DNA from: Lentilactobacillus senioris DSM 24302 = JCM 17472
GTDB taxonomy: Bacteria > Bacillota > Bacilli > Lactobacillales > Lactobacillaceae
DNA length: 64,000 nucleotides
Assembly (NCBI RefSeq): GCF_001436555.1
Contig: NZ_AYZR01000004.1
Location: 62,001 to 126,000, forward strand
Direction: 5' to 3'
Shown here: in pieces, positions 1 through 8,925 of the stretch
Numbering within the stretch: position 1 is the stretch's first letter
Layout: every line of letters starts with the position of its first letter
Made by a program: the position numbers and the translations under genes
The notes under the pieces: generated by a model
The model's input: the letters and a program-made list of their open reading frames with translations, nothing else
Told to the model about the DNA's origin: nothing
Databases searched by the model: none

Positions 1-1
1 T

Positions 2-1357
2 ACCATCGGTTCCATGCTATTATTCTATTTAACTACGGTTGATGGAATTTCAGCCGCTGTTGGCGCTACCATTTTCTTAGTTGTTCGTTGGGTTAACGTT
101 TTCTGGGATCCATTTGTTGGAGCCTGGATCGATAAACGCAACCCTAAATCAGGTAAATACCGGCCTTATTTACTTTGGTTTGGAATTCCATTAACTGTTT
201 TATCAGCAATGTTATTCTTACCAATTCCAGCTGTTCACGGTAATGTTTTGTATGCTTTCCTATCTTACTTAGCAACAGCTATGGTTTACTCACTAGTAAA
301 CATCCCTTATGGTTCATTGAATGCATCAATGACTCGGGATAGTGATGAAATTTCTAGTTTGACTACTGTTCGGATGACTGAAGCCAATATTGGTAACTTA
401 ATGGTTTATACTTTCTTACCACTATTTATTCAATTAGTTTCACCTGACAAAGTCACTAAAGATATCGGTTTGTTCGGAATTCACTTAGACCTTGGTAATT
501 ATGCTTCTCGTGCTGCCGGTCCCGCCTACTTTAAAGTTATGAGTATCTACATGATTATCGGTTTCTGTTTATTAATGCTTACTTACTTCGGCGTTAAAGA
601 ACGAGTAGTTGCTACTAAAGAAGAAACTGAAAACGTTAAATACTCTGATTTAATCACAGAATTTAAGCGTAACCGTCCTCTTCGAATTTTAGGTTTGTTC
701 TTCTTAATTGGATTTACCTTTATGTTCTTTGGTAACACCGTTTGGGCATTCTACACCCAATACAACATTGGCCATGCCGAATGGATGGGTTCAATTGGTT
801 TAATTGGTTCTATTCCTGGTATCTTCTTAGTTTTCTTATGGCCTAAACTTAAAAAAGTTTTCGGTAAAAAAGGCTTCTTCTACTTCTTCTTGGCTCTCTT
901 CATCGTTGGTAGTTTAATTCTTTGGGTTTGGAGTTTCCCACAATTTAAGAACTCTATTGCTTTAGGTTACATTGGTCGTTTCATTCAACAATGGGGGATC
1001 ACTTCTGCTACTGGTTACATGTGGTCAATGGTTCCTGAAGTTGTTACTTACGGCGAATACACCTCTCACCGTCGTTCAGCTGCCTTAATTAACTCCTTAA
1101 TGGGCTTATTCTTCAAGATTGGTTTAGCACTTGGTGGAATTATCCCCGGTTATATCAATGCTGCAGTTGGTTTCGACGGTAACAAAGCAACCCAAAGTGC
1201 CGGTGCTTTAAACGGGATCGTTATTTCCATGATCTGGTTACCAATTGCATTAGCATTAGTTGGCATGTGGGTAATGAGTCGTTACCCATTAACAGATGCT
1301 GACGTTAATAAAATGAACCATGAACTAGCAGCTCAACGGCAAAAACAAAATCTTTAA
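2..1357 (+). CDS. GPH-family sugar:cation symporter (xyloside transporter), 5' end outside window
   Basis: This is a membrane symporter of the glycoside-pentoside-hexuronide (GPH) family, which imports xylosides or related oligosaccharides with a cation. The reading frame is already open at base 2, where the codons give T-I-G-S before the first Met at base 14. The N-terminus therefore lies upstream of the window and the Met at 14 is internal. The visible part has the family hallmark of about twelve hydrophobic segments. It also has the loop after the second segment, DPFVGAWIDKRNPKSGKYRP, which is the GPH form of the MFS loop 2-3 motif. The stop is 26 bases before the GH43 xylosidase, so the two form an operon, and this supports a xyloside substrate (XynT/XylP type). 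The exact substrate is inferred from the neighbour. Confidence 0.9.
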   Translation, partial: TIGSMLLFYLTTVDGISAAVGATIFLVVRWVNVFWDPFVGAWIDKRNPKSGKYRPYLLWFGIPLTVLSAMLFLPIPAVHGNVLYAFLSYLATAMVYSLVNIPYGSLNASMTRDSDEISSLTTVRMTEANIGNLMVYTFLPLFIQLVSPDKVTKDIGLFGIHLDLGNYASRAAGPAYFKVMSIYMIIGFCLLMLTYFGVKERVVATKEETENVKYSDLITEFKRNRPLRILGLFFLIGFTFMFFGNTVWAFYTQYNIGHAEWMGSIGLIGSIPGIFLVFLWPKLKKVFGKKGFFYFFLALFIVGSLILWVWSFPQFKNSIALGYIGRFIQQWGITSATGYMWSMVPEVVTYGEYTSHRRSAALINSLMGLFFKIGLALGGIIPGYINAAVGFDGNKATQSAGALNGIVISMIWLPIALALVGMWVMSRYPLTDADVNKMNHELAAQRQKQNL

Positions 1358-1383
1358 AGTTAAAAAGAAAGGATCATTATCTC

Positions 1384-3024
1384 ATGAAAATCAAAAACCC
1401 TGTTTTACCCGGATTCAATGCAGACCCTAGTATTATTCGCGTAGATGATACTTATTACATCGCTAACTCGACCTTTGAATGGTTCCCCGGTGTTCGTCTC
1501 CATGAATCAAAAGATTTGGTTCACTGGAATGAACTCCCTTCTCCACTTGCAGATGTTGATATGTTAGACATGAAAGGCAATCCTGCTTCTGGCGGAATCT
1601 GGGCTCCAGATCTATCTTACGCAGATGGTAAGTTCTGGTTAATCTTTACCGATGTTAAGGTTACTGAAGGACCTTTTAAAGATATGCACAACTACGTTAC
1701 TACTGCCAAAGATATTCATGGTCCTTGGACTAAGCCCGTACTATTAAACGGTGTTGGTTTTGATGAGTCCCTATTCCACGATGATGATGGTCGTAAATAC
1801 ATCGTGCAACAAACTTGGGATCATCGCGAATACAAGCATCCATTTGACGGTATTACTTTAACTGAAATTGATCCTAATACCCTAGAAGTGATGCCAGAAA
1901 CCGCTCGGACAATTTATGATGGCACCGACGTTAAATTAGTCGAAGGACCTCATTTGTACAAGATCAACGGTGAATACTATCTCTTTGCTGCTCAAGGTGG
2001 AACTGTTTGGACTCACCAAGAAGTAGTGGCTCGTTCTAAAACTTTAGACGCTCACTCATTTACTACTGAACCTGGTGACCCATTCATTACTAACTTTGAT
2101 ACTCCTGATTCATACATCCAAAAACAGGGTCACGGTGCTTTAGTTTCTACCCCAGGTGGCGAATGGTACTACGCTTCCCTCTCTGCTCGTCCTTGGCATC
2201 ATGAAACTGAATCAGCAACTGACCCTCGCGGTTGGAGTCCATTAGGCCGTGAAACTTCCATTCAAAAAGTGGAATGGGATGATGAAGGCTGGCCTCGCAT
2301 CGTTGGTGGTCATGGTGGTGAAACATTTGTAGATGCCCCTAAAGATGCCATCCTAACTGAAGCTCCTAAAGATCATTCCTTCCATGATGACTTTACTGGT
2401 AAACTAGATACTACTAACTGGAACACCTTACGAATTCCATTTACTGATCACATGGGTTCCACTGGTGATGGTAGTCTGAAATTAATTGGACACGATTCGT
2501 TAAGCAGTACGTTTGACGTTTCTATGATCGCTATGCGGTGGCAAGCATTTAACTTTGACGCATCAGTTAAAGTTAAATTCAATCCATTTAGTTACCAACA
2601 AATGGCTGGTCTTACTAACTTCTACAACGATAAACATTATTCTTGGATCTTTATTACCTGGAACGAAGAAAAAGGCCACGTCATCGAAGTTGCCCAAAAC
2701 GACAATAACAATTACACTTCCTTCTTGAAGGATGACGCCATTCAAATTCCAGAGGGAACTGAATCAGTTTGGTTCAGAACTAAGGTTAGAAAACAATTCT
2801 ATACTTACGAATACTCATTCGATGGTCAAGAATGGCATGAAGTTCCGGTTAAATTGGACGCCAAAATCCTTTCAGATGAATATGTTCTTTCCACTTATGG
2901 TGGATTTTTCACAGGTGCGTTCGTTGGTTTAGCAGCTGTTGATTACTCTGGGTATAATTCTACTGCTGAATTTAACAACTTTGATTACACCGAATTACCT
3001 GATCCAGATGAACCTAAAGAATAA
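1384..3024 (+). CDS. xynB: Glycoside hydrolase family 43 beta-xylosidase
   Basis: This is a cytoplasmic exo-beta-1,4-xylosidase that releases xylose from imported xylo-oligosaccharides. The 546-residue protein has the family's usual length and architecture: an N-terminal five-bladed propeller (about 1-320) followed by a C-terminal beta-sandwich (about 335-535). The opening NPVLPGFNADPS carries the catalytic base Asp14. The pKa-modulating Asp is Asp127 (GFDES) and the catalytic acid is Glu187 (VEGPH). There is no signal peptide, which fits intracellular action on substrate brought in by the upstream GPH transporter. The ATG follows AAAGAAAGGATCA, a good ribosome binding site. A perfect hairpin terminator follows. 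An alpha-L-arabinofuranosidase side activity is common in this subfamily and cannot be excluded. Confidence 0.95.
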   Translation: MKIKNPVLPGFNADPSIIRVDDTYYIANSTFEWFPGVRLHESKDLVHWNELPSPLADVDMLDMKGNPASGGIWAPDLSYADGKFWLIFTDVKVTEGPFKDMHNYVTTAKDIHGPWTKPVLLNGVGFDESLFHDDDGRKYIVQQTWDHREYKHPFDGITLTEIDPNTLEVMPETARTIYDGTDVKLVEGPHLYKINGEYYLFAAQGGTVWTHQEVVARSKTLDAHSFTTEPGDPFITNFDTPDSYIQKQGHGALVSTPGGEWYYASLSARPWHHETESATDPRGWSPLGRETSIQKVEWDDEGWPRIVGGHGGETFVDAPKDAILTEAPKDHSFHDDFTGKLDTTNWNTLRIPFTDHMGSTGDGSLKLIGHDSLSSTFDVSMIAMRWQAFNFDASVKVKFNPFSYQQMAGLTNFYNDKHYSWIFITWNEEKGHVIEVAQNDNNNYTSFLKDDAIQIPEGTESVWFRTKVRKQFYTYEYSFDGQEWHEVPVKLDAKILSDEYVLSTYGGFFTGAFVGLAAVDYSGYNSTAEFNNFDYTELPDPDEPKE

Positions 3025-3051
3025 TTCTATACAGTGATATAGATTCAAAAA

Positions 3052-3086
3052 AATAGGGCCTCAACACAATGTGTTGAGGCCCTATT
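3052..3086. terminator. Bidirectional intrinsic terminator
   Basis: A perfect 16-bp stem (AATAGGGCCTCAACAC with its complement) has a 3-base loop. A-rich sequence precedes it and T-rich sequence follows it. It lies between the convergent xylosidase and FucP-like genes and can serve both strands. Confidence 0.9.
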
Positions 3087-3099
3087 AATTTATAACTAA

Positions 3100-4455
3100 T
3101 TAATCTTCTACTACCGTGTAAGGGTGTTTTTTATCGTAACGGTATTCTAATGCCCAGTAGATAGTTACGTACAAGAAGCAAAGCATTGGAACGATAAATG
3201 AGAATTGCATTGAGCCAGTGATGTCAGATACCCAACCTTGGATAGCTGGAACAATAGCCCCACCAACGATAGCCATAACCACGAAAGCTCCGGCAGTTTC
3301 GTTGTACTTCTTTTCAGTAACAGTATCTAAAGCATGGGAGTAAATCGTTGGCCATTGAGGACCAAAGAAGAAACTAGCAGCGATAGCCATGATAACTGAA
3401 GTCATATTTGGAATACTCATAGTTAAAATCAATGCGATGGTTCCAAATACTGAGTAGATTGCAAGAACCCGGGTAATTGAGAAACGACCCATTAAGAAGT
3501 TAGCAACCACTTTACCAACAAACCAAGCAATGTAACTGTAAATCATGAAGGTAGAAGCAGCACTATCAGTCAAATGATCGCCCATCTTCAAAGCTAGACG
3601 AATGGTAAATGACCAGACAGTAGTTTGCATACCAACATAAACAAATTGAGCTGCAACGGCTTTTCTAAACCGAGCATTTTTAACTAAGTAGCGGAAAGTT
3701 TCACCCAATGAAGGCTTTTCTTCTTCCACTCCATCACTAGAAGTATTAGTAGCTTTAGCAGCTGGCATTGGAGTCAATGCCAAGATGATCAACATTACAA
3801 CCAAAACAATCAAAATGTACTTGTATGGTCGCAAGGTAAGTTGCAACATCTTTTCACCGTAGGCAAGTCGTGCTGCACCATGCATGTTAGCCATCTTTTC
3901 AGATAGATTTCCAACGGTACCAAAGATCAAGTACTTACCTAAGACGATTCCTAAAATATCCCCTAAAGGTACCAAAGTTCCAGCAAAGTTAATTCGGAAG
4001 TTAGCGGACTTCTTAGGTCCAAGCATTGAACTGTAAGTTTCAGCAGAAGTTTCCAAGAAACTAAGTCCAATCGCAATGGCGAAGATGGCAGCTAAGAACA
4101 TTCCGTACGTGGCCACTTGAGAAGCTGGGAAGAACAAGCCACAACCTACGATGTAGGCAATCAAACCAATCATAATGGCAAACTTGTAACTCATCTTCTT
4201 GATAACAATTGATGCAGGGATGGCGATTAAGAAGTAACCACCGTAAAAGGCACTTTGAACAAAGGCAGTAGCAGCATCGTTTAACATGAACACCGTCTTA
4301 AATTGAGTGATCAAAATATCGTTCAATGAAGCTGCGGCTCCCCACAATGGGAACATCAAACAAACCAAGATAAATTGAAAAATTGGGGTTTTATTCAAAT
4401 AACCGTCGGATAATTGAATCCAACCGTGCTTTGATTCGACTTCTTTTGCTTGCAA
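3100..4455 (-). CDS. FucP-like MFS sugar:H+ symporter
   Basis: This is a major facilitator permease of the fucose:H+ symporter (FucP) family. It is 451 residues with about twelve hydrophobic segments and starts with the family-typical segment PLWGAAASLNDIL. It is the second gene of an operon with rbsD, 17 bases downstream. The start codon is TTG at 4455, chosen because GGAGGAAAATAAT stands directly in front of it and no better Met follows nearby. The co-transcribed pyranase suggests ribose or another sugar taken up in pyranose form, although FucP family members also carry fucose, glucose and galactose. Substrate assignment is therefore an inference from the neighbour. Confidence 0.85.
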   Translation of the reverse strand: MQAKEVESKHGWIQLSDGYLNKTPIFQFILVCLMFPLWGAAASLNDILITQFKTVFMLNDAATAFVQSAFYGGYFLIAIPASIVIKKMSYKFAIMIGLIAYIVGCGLFFPASQVATYGMFLAAIFAIAIGLSFLETSAETYSSMLGPKKSANFRINFAGTLVPLGDILGIVLGKYLIFGTVGNLSEKMANMHGAARLAYGEKMLQLTLRPYKYILIVLVVMLIILALTPMPAAKATNTSSDGVEEEKPSLGETFRYLVKNARFRKAVAAQFVYVGMQTTVWSFTIRLALKMGDHLTDSAASTFMIYSYIAWFVGKVVANFLMGRFSITRVLAIYSVFGTIALILTMSIPNMTSVIMAIAASFFFGPQWPTIYSHALDTVTEKKYNETAGAFVVMAIVGGAIVPAIQGWVSDITGSMQFSFIVPMLCFLYVTIYWALEYRYDKKHPYTVVED

Positions 4456-4472
4456 ATTATTTTCCTCCTTAA

Positions 4473-4868
4473 TTAAAATGTAACTCCGCTTTCTAAAATA
4501 ATGTTTGAGTAAGGTGTCATTTCACCAGTTCGTACGAAAGCATGGGTCTTGCTAAGATCTTTTTTAAGTTGACTATGTGGGACAAAGGTAATGTCCACAT
4601 CAGGTAAAACTTCTTTAATAGCAGCTAATTGTTCTGGGTTTTGATCCTTGATTTCATCTGCCAAGTAAATGTGTTGAACTTCCATTTCAGCTAATACGTT
4701 TTTCAAAACGTCCATAAAGCTAGGAAGTTGCTTAGTAAGAGCAAGATCAATTTTCTTGGTACCTGCAGGAACTGGCATTCCAGCATCACCGATTGAAAGC
4801 CAATCCATGTGGCCCATTCCGGCAATCACTGTTGATAGTTCTGAGTTAATCACAGTAGTTTTTTTCAT
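4473..4868 (-). CDS. rbsD: D-ribose pyranase (RbsD/FucU family)
   Basis: This cytoplasmic mutarotase interconverts beta-pyranose and furanose forms of ribose before phosphorylation. The 131-residue length fits the RbsD branch. Family motifs seen are the N-terminal [17 protein letters not shown] (canonical GHxD...DAGLP, with the catalytic-region His and Asp kept) and the C-terminal [16 protein letters not shown]. The latter is more RbsD-like than FucU-like. The gene leads the operon with the FucP-like permease. No ribokinase is present in the window, so the pathway must be completed elsewhere. The upstream region carries two cre-like sites and a 10-bp direct repeat. Confidence 0.9.
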   Translation of the reverse strand: MKKTTVINSELSTVIAGMGHMDWLSIGDAGMPVPAGTKKIDLALTKQLPSFMDVLKNVLAEMEVQHIYLADEIKDQNPEQLAAIKEVLPDVDITFVPHSQLKKDLSKTHAFVRTGEMTPYSNIILESGVTF

Positions 4869-4900
4869 AATTGTTTCTCCTCATTCAACTAGGTTATACG

Positions 4901-4963
4901 TTTTAGTAAACCTTTTTACTTTTAAAGCAAAAAAATAAACTTGATAGTTTATTTTTTAGTAAA
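4901..4963. promoter_or_regulatory. Direct repeat TTTTAGTAAA, possible operator of rbsD operon
   Basis: The 10-mer TTTTAGTAAA occurs at 4901-4910 and again at 4954-4963, in the region upstream of rbsD. The surrounding bases (CGTTTTAGTAAACC and TTTTTTAGTAAAACGG) are similar but not identical. The positions fit a repressor or activator pair acting on the rbsD promoter. The regulator is unknown. Confidence 0.35.
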
Positions 4964-4995
4964 ACGGTTAAGCGACAAAAATATAATATCATCAC

Positions 4996-5011
4996 ATGCA
5001 AACGATTGCAA
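4996..5011. promoter_or_regulatory. cre site (CcpA-type operator), site 1
   Basis: ATGCAAACGATTGCAA matches the published cre consensus WTGNAANCGNWWNCAW at every position. It lies 127 bases upstream of the rbsD start, in the rbsD-def intergenic region. It could also be read by another LacI-family regulator such as RbsR. Confidence 0.7.
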
Positions 5012-5113
5012 TAACATTTTTAAATTTCACTAAATATTCTTAGATCATATTCCATTTAAATCCAACTCCCATACCGTTTTCTTATTAAATTATTACTTGT
5101 GATATTATCAATA

Positions 5114-5129
5114 ATGGAATCGATTGCAA
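5114..5129. promoter_or_regulatory. cre site (CcpA-type operator), site 2
   Basis: ATGGAATCGATTGCAA also matches the cre consensus fully. It lies 118 bases from site 1. Two full-consensus sites in one 427-base intergenic region suggest looping or control of both divergent units. Confidence 0.65.
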
Positions 5130-5226
5130 TAACCGTAGTAATAGTGTTTATTCCTAAATACACATGTTAATTCTGCGATTAAATTCACTTTATAAATAAG
5201 TATTATTTTTCACAATCTCCGCTAAT

Positions 5227-5255
5227 TTTAATTACTCAATTAGTTAGCGTATAAT
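5227..5255 (+). promoter_or_regulatory. Promoter of the deformylase-like gene
   Basis: A perfect -10 box TATAAT at 5250-5255 sits 17 bases after TTTAAT, a weak -35. The implied transcript starts near 5262, about 35 bases before the ATG. Confidence 0.45.
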
Positions 5256-5295
5256 AAGCGCTGGTAATTAATCTTAATTTTTATAGGAGAATAAA

Positions 5296-5706
5296 ATGAT
5301 TCAACCAATTGTAACTAATCCCCTGCAATTAACCAGCAAAGCTCAACCTGCTACGATTGCTGATCACCAAATTATTATCGACCTAAAAGATACTTTAGCA
5401 GCCCACAAGGAACACTGTGTTGGAATGGCAGCTAACATGATTGGTCAAAATAAGCATATTATCATTGCTGAAATTGGTGCTTTCCCATTAATTATGGTGA
5501 ATCCCATCATTACCAAACATCAAGAAGCTTACTCAACCAGTGAAGGTTGCCTCTCTTTAAGTGGCGAGCGACCAACTACCCGTTATCAAGCCATTACCGT
5601 TAAATACCAAACCGAACAATTTCAACCAAAAACTCAGCAATTTACCGGCTTTGTCGCCGAAATCATCCAACATGAAATCGATCATTGTGAAGGGATTTTA
5701 ATCTAA
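5296..5706 (+). CDS. Peptide-deformylase-like protein
   Basis: This 136-residue protein has the peptide deformylase fold. That enzyme removes the formyl group from nascent N-terminal Met. Motif II, EGCLS (83-87, with metal-ligand Cys85), and motif III, HEIDH (126-130, with both metal-ligand His and the catalytic Glu), are intact. Motif I is GMAANMIG (43-50) instead of the usual GLAAPQIG, so the oxyanion-hole Gln is replaced by Met. Bona fide deformylases of Gram-positives are usually 180-200 residues, and this short form belongs to a secondary paralogue group. The metal site argues for hydrolase activity, but the natural substrate is uncertain. It has its own promoter. Confidence 0.8.
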   Translation: MIQPIVTNPLQLTSKAQPATIADHQIIIDLKDTLAAHKEHCVGMAANMIGQNKHIIIAEIGAFPLIMVNPIITKHQEAYSTSEGCLSLSGERPTTRYQAITVKYQTEQFQPKTQQFTGFVAEIIQHEIDHCEGILI

Positions 5707-5813
5707 CTTCAATTTAGTATCTTTTCAACGTCAATTAACAATTCAGAATAATTGCTTTTCCCCGTCAAAAGTTGGATAAATAGTGTAAAAGGATTTCATG
5801 AACGGGGGAAGTC

Positions 5814-7196
5814 ATGACTGAAAAAAATAAAACATTATTTGCCATTATTGCAACTGGATTGCTTAGTTTTTTAGGAACTAATTTATTAACCGGGTTAAAT
5901 ATAGCTATGCCCGTAATCCTAAAAACCTATGATATTGGAACTGATTTAGGACAGTTAGTTAATAGTGCCTACTCTTTGATTGTGGGAATTTGCATCCTCA
6001 TGTCACCATACCTTTTGAAGCGTTTTGCTACTTCTCAGTTATTTCGTAGCTCTATAGCAATTTTTACAGTGGGACTTTTAATTAGTGGACTGGCTTCCAA
6101 CTTCGCTATTTTACTTACGGGACGGGTCATCCAAGGCATAGCTGCCGGCCTTTCCGTTCCCTTAATGTTCAACATCATTATCGACAAGGTTCCCAAGAAT
6201 CAGCGAGGAACCTTCATCGGTGTTGGAACGCTATTGTTAACCATGGGACCTGCTTTAGGTCCCCTTTATGGTAGCTTAGTTCTTCACTTCTTTAACCTAC
6301 CATGGCTATTTCTTTTAATGCTGATCGTGGTATTTATCAGCCTGGCGTTAGGATTTAAGACGGTAGAGCCTTTGACTAAGCCCCAGCCGATCAAGCTAGA
6401 TTGGGGTGGCCTGATTCTAATTACCATTATTTTAAGTTGCTTAACATTTGGTCTTTCGTTTATTAGTAGTTCAGTAATCAGCCCGGTAATTTCCATTGGT
6501 AGCCTAGTAGTAGCTGTCATCACTACCATCTGGTTTTTTAAATATTCTGCTAAACAAACTAATCCTATTTTAAACGTCACCGTTTTTCACAACCGTGACT
6601 TTAGAGACCAAAATATTTCCTTCTTCTTAAGTCAAGTTGCTCCTCCAGCTGTTGGCTTTTTATTGTCAATTTATGTTCAGACAGTAGACCACAATTCTGC
6701 TATGGTAGCTGCTTTAATCTTATTACCCGGTTCATTATTGTCAGCGTTAATTTCTCCAGCTAGCGGTACCTTATTAGATAAATTAGGTGCTAAAAAGACA
6801 ATTGGACTAGGAACGATTTTGTTAACGCTAGGATTAGCATTATTTGTCGTTAGTACCGCCCATCACTTAGGCATTTGGGAAGCGGTTGTTATTTACTTTA
6901 TCTTCATGTCAGGAATTGGGCTAACCACTGGTAATCTTCAAACTAGTGGAATTAGTTTGTTGACTAATCAGCAGCAAAGTGATGGTGATGCGTTCTTCAA
7001 CGCATCTCAGCAATATTCTGGATCAGTAGGTACTGCTCTTTCCGGGACCGTGCTTGCTGCCTACCAAACTGGTAAGGTCGGTAATAGTTTAGTTGCAGGA
7101 ACGGCAACTGGTACCCAAATATCATTCTTATTATTTTTAATATTGGCACTAATTAGTGATTTTCTTTTATTTAAGGTTTTTCGGTCCCAAAAATAG
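5814..7196 (+). CDS. DHA2-family MFS drug exporter (EmrB/QacA type)
   Basis: This is a 460-residue integral membrane protein with about fourteen hydrophobic segments. It is a drug:H+ antiporter of the major facilitator superfamily. The family motif C region is visible as LLTMGPALGPLYGSLV (about 142-157). Motif A-like GRVIQGIAAG precedes it. Likely substrates are lipophilic cations or antibiotics; none can be assigned from sequence. The ATG at 5814 follows GGGGGAAGTC, a usable ribosome binding site. It is a single-gene unit ending in a strong hairpin shared with the convergent permease. Confidence 0.85.
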   Translation: MTEKNKTLFAIIATGLLSFLGTNLLTGLNIAMPVILKTYDIGTDLGQLVNSAYSLIVGICILMSPYLLKRFATSQLFRSSIAIFTVGLLISGLASNFAILLTGRVIQGIAAGLSVPLMFNIIIDKVPKNQRGTFIGVGTLLLTMGPALGPLYGSLVLHFFNLPWLFLLMLIVVFISLALGFKTVEPLTKPQPIKLDWGGLILITIILSCLTFGLSFISSSVISPVISIGSLVVAVITTIWFFKYSAKQTNPILNVTVFHNRDFRDQNISFFLSQVAPPAVGFLLSIYVQTVDHNSAMVAALILLPGSLLSALISPASGTLLDKLGAKKTIGLGTILLTLGLALFVVSTAHHLGIWEAVVIYFIFMSGIGLTTGNLQTSGISLLTNQQQSDGDAFFNASQQYSGSVGTALSGTVLAAYQTGKVGNSLVAGTATGTQISFLLFLILALISDFLLFKVFRSQK

Positions 7197-7200
7197 ACAT

Positions 7201-7250
7201 AAAAAAACGATAGCATTCACCATAATTTGGTAAGTGCTATCGTTTTTTTT
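7201..7250. terminator. Bidirectional intrinsic terminator
   Basis: Arms AAAAAAACGATAGCA (7201-7215) and its exact complement (7235-7249) flank a 19-base loop. A-run and T-run on either side make it work on both strands, for the MFS exporter and the YjeM-type permease. Confidence 0.9.
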
Positions 7251-8742
7251 ATTTTTTAAGTCGTTTGCTTTGACTTGAATAAAAGATCAACGCTACTCCT
7301 CCGAAGAAGATTGGACCAATGATAGTCCAAAATGCGGTTGTGTAGTCATGTTGTAAGATTGGCTCCACGGCAGTAAAAATAATTCCTAAGGACAAAATGA
7401 TTAAAATGAAGGCAACAATGATATTAGTCCAGGTTTTATTTTTAAAAGCCACAAATGGGCGTTCAATATTTTGTTTGCTTTTAAAGAATGGAAAAGCTGC
7501 AATTAAAAATAGGTACGGCACAGAAGTAGAAATATTTCCCATATCAGTTAAGATCAAATAGAATTTTTGGGCTCCAGAACCACCAAAGGAAATCAATAGG
7601 ACAATCACTGAAACAATCGCTGCTTGAATCCACATTGCATATGCTGGCATACCGTTTTTATTCAGCTTAGTCATTTTTTCTGGCCAAAGTTCTTTAGGTG
7701 AACCCATGATAAATGATTTCAATGGAGAATAAGTCAAAATGAAGAAAGAACCGAAGTACCCCAAGAACATACTCAAACCGGTAAACCGAGCTAGTAGAGA
7801 ACCTAGCATCACAGACGTTGCATGAGAAAGGCCTAAACTATGACCAAAGAACAGGCCTAAGTTATTCATCAAAACATAAGTGATGTTACCTAAGTTTACG
7901 TCGTCGCCACCAATAACTTTGCTCCAGTTGGTACTAATCCCCCAAAGAAAAATACAAAGAGAGTAGAACACCGTAACAAACAAGGTAGCAATTAGAATTC
8001 CCTTAGGAAAGTTCTTTTCTGGCTTGTCGAGATCATCCACGATCCCCCCCATGGATTCCATCCCGCCATAAGCAAAGATAGCATACACTACAAAAGAGAA
8101 AACTGCGATCGGTGATTGAAAACCAACATTTGGTGACTTAATGAAGCTCACTGCCCCGTGAATTGGCTCTTGTAATTGACCATGATTGGCAAATAATAAA
8201 ATTACAGAAGCTACCACGAAAATACCAGTTAAAATCATTACGAAGGTCCCACCAATGGACCCAACTCTGGCAATCGAATCAATCCCTTTACTACTGAAGA
8301 AGGTGATTGCAATCATCCAAATCAACGCTAAAATCCCAACCGTTTGAATTGGGGTCAAGCCCATAAAATGCCAAGTCTGAGTTTTATCAGAACCGGTTAA
8401 TAACGTAGTTAGCGGAATCCAAACCTTAGAAGAGGTAGAAACTAACCAAATTACCCAGCTAGATAACCAGATAAAAGTTCCTACAAAGGCAGTTTTTTCA
8501 CCAACTGATTCGGATAACCATGAATAAAAACCACCATGATCATCCTTAAACGCGGAGCCATACTCGGCGAACATTAGTCCTGATGGTAAAAAGAACACAA
8601 TTGCCGCAAATATGTACCAGATAATGCTGGCATAACCCATCTGGGCAAATGCCACCGTTGTATTAGCAAATCCATAAATCGTAGAAAAAATCATTAAAAT
8701 TAAGCCGGTCAGAGAAATCTTCGACTGTACCTTCATTATCAT
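7249..8742 (-). CDS. yjeM: APC-family amino acid permease, YjeM type
   Basis: This is a 497-residue member of the amino acid-polyamine-organocation superfamily with about twelve hydrophobic segments. It most resembles the glutamate/GABA-antiporter-like YjeM group: the N-terminal segment GLILMIFSTIYGFANTTVAF and the following FLPSGLMFAEYGSAF are typical. The substrate of YjeM proteins is not firmly established. Two in-frame Met codons lie close together (8742 and 8736), and both are within reach of AAAAAGGATG, so the start is uncertain by two residues. The gene stands alone and ends in the shared terminator. Confidence 0.8.
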   Translation of the reverse strand: MIMKVQSKISLTGLILMIFSTIYGFANTTVAFAQMGYASIIWYIFAAIVFFLPSGLMFAEYGSAFKDDHGGFYSWLSESVGEKTAFVGTFIWLSSWVIWLVSTSSKVWIPLTTLLTGSDKTQTWHFMGLTPIQTVGILALIWMIAITFFSSKGIDSIARVGSIGGTFVMILTGIFVVASVILLFANHGQLQEPIHGAVSFIKSPNVGFQSPIAVFSFVVYAIFAYGGMESMGGIVDDLDKPEKNFPKGILIATLFVTVFYSLCIFLWGISTNWSKVIGGDDVNLGNITYVLMNNLGLFFGHSLGLSHATSVMLGSLLARFTGLSMFLGYFGSFFILTYSPLKSFIMGSPKELWPEKMTKLNKNGMPAYAMWIQAAIVSVIVLLISFGGSGAQKFYLILTDMGNISTSVPYLFLIAAFPFFKSKQNIERPFVAFKNKTWTNIIVAFILIILSLGIIFTAVEPILQHDYTTAFWTIIGPIFFGGVALIFYSSQSKRLKK

Positions 8743-8925
8743 CGCATCCTTTTTCTCTTAGTTATTAAAAAATTATAACGGTTAATGTTTTTTTATGCAA
8801 TGGCTATTGAAAAACGTTAATTTTTATACATTTGAAAAGATAAGTAAGTTAATTTTTCCCCGTTTAAAATCTTCCAGCGCTAAAATGGAGACAAATTCTG
8901 TTTTGATAAAGTTAGGGGAGATTAC

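Noticed and set aside
14-1357. Taking the Met at base 14 as the true start of the GPH transporter.
   Set aside because: The frame is open to the window edge with family-typical residues before this Met, and no ribosome binding site precedes it.
8041-8060. C-run within the yjeM-type gene as a phase-variable tract.
   Set aside because: The run is only six bases and lies in an ordinary coding context with an intact frame.
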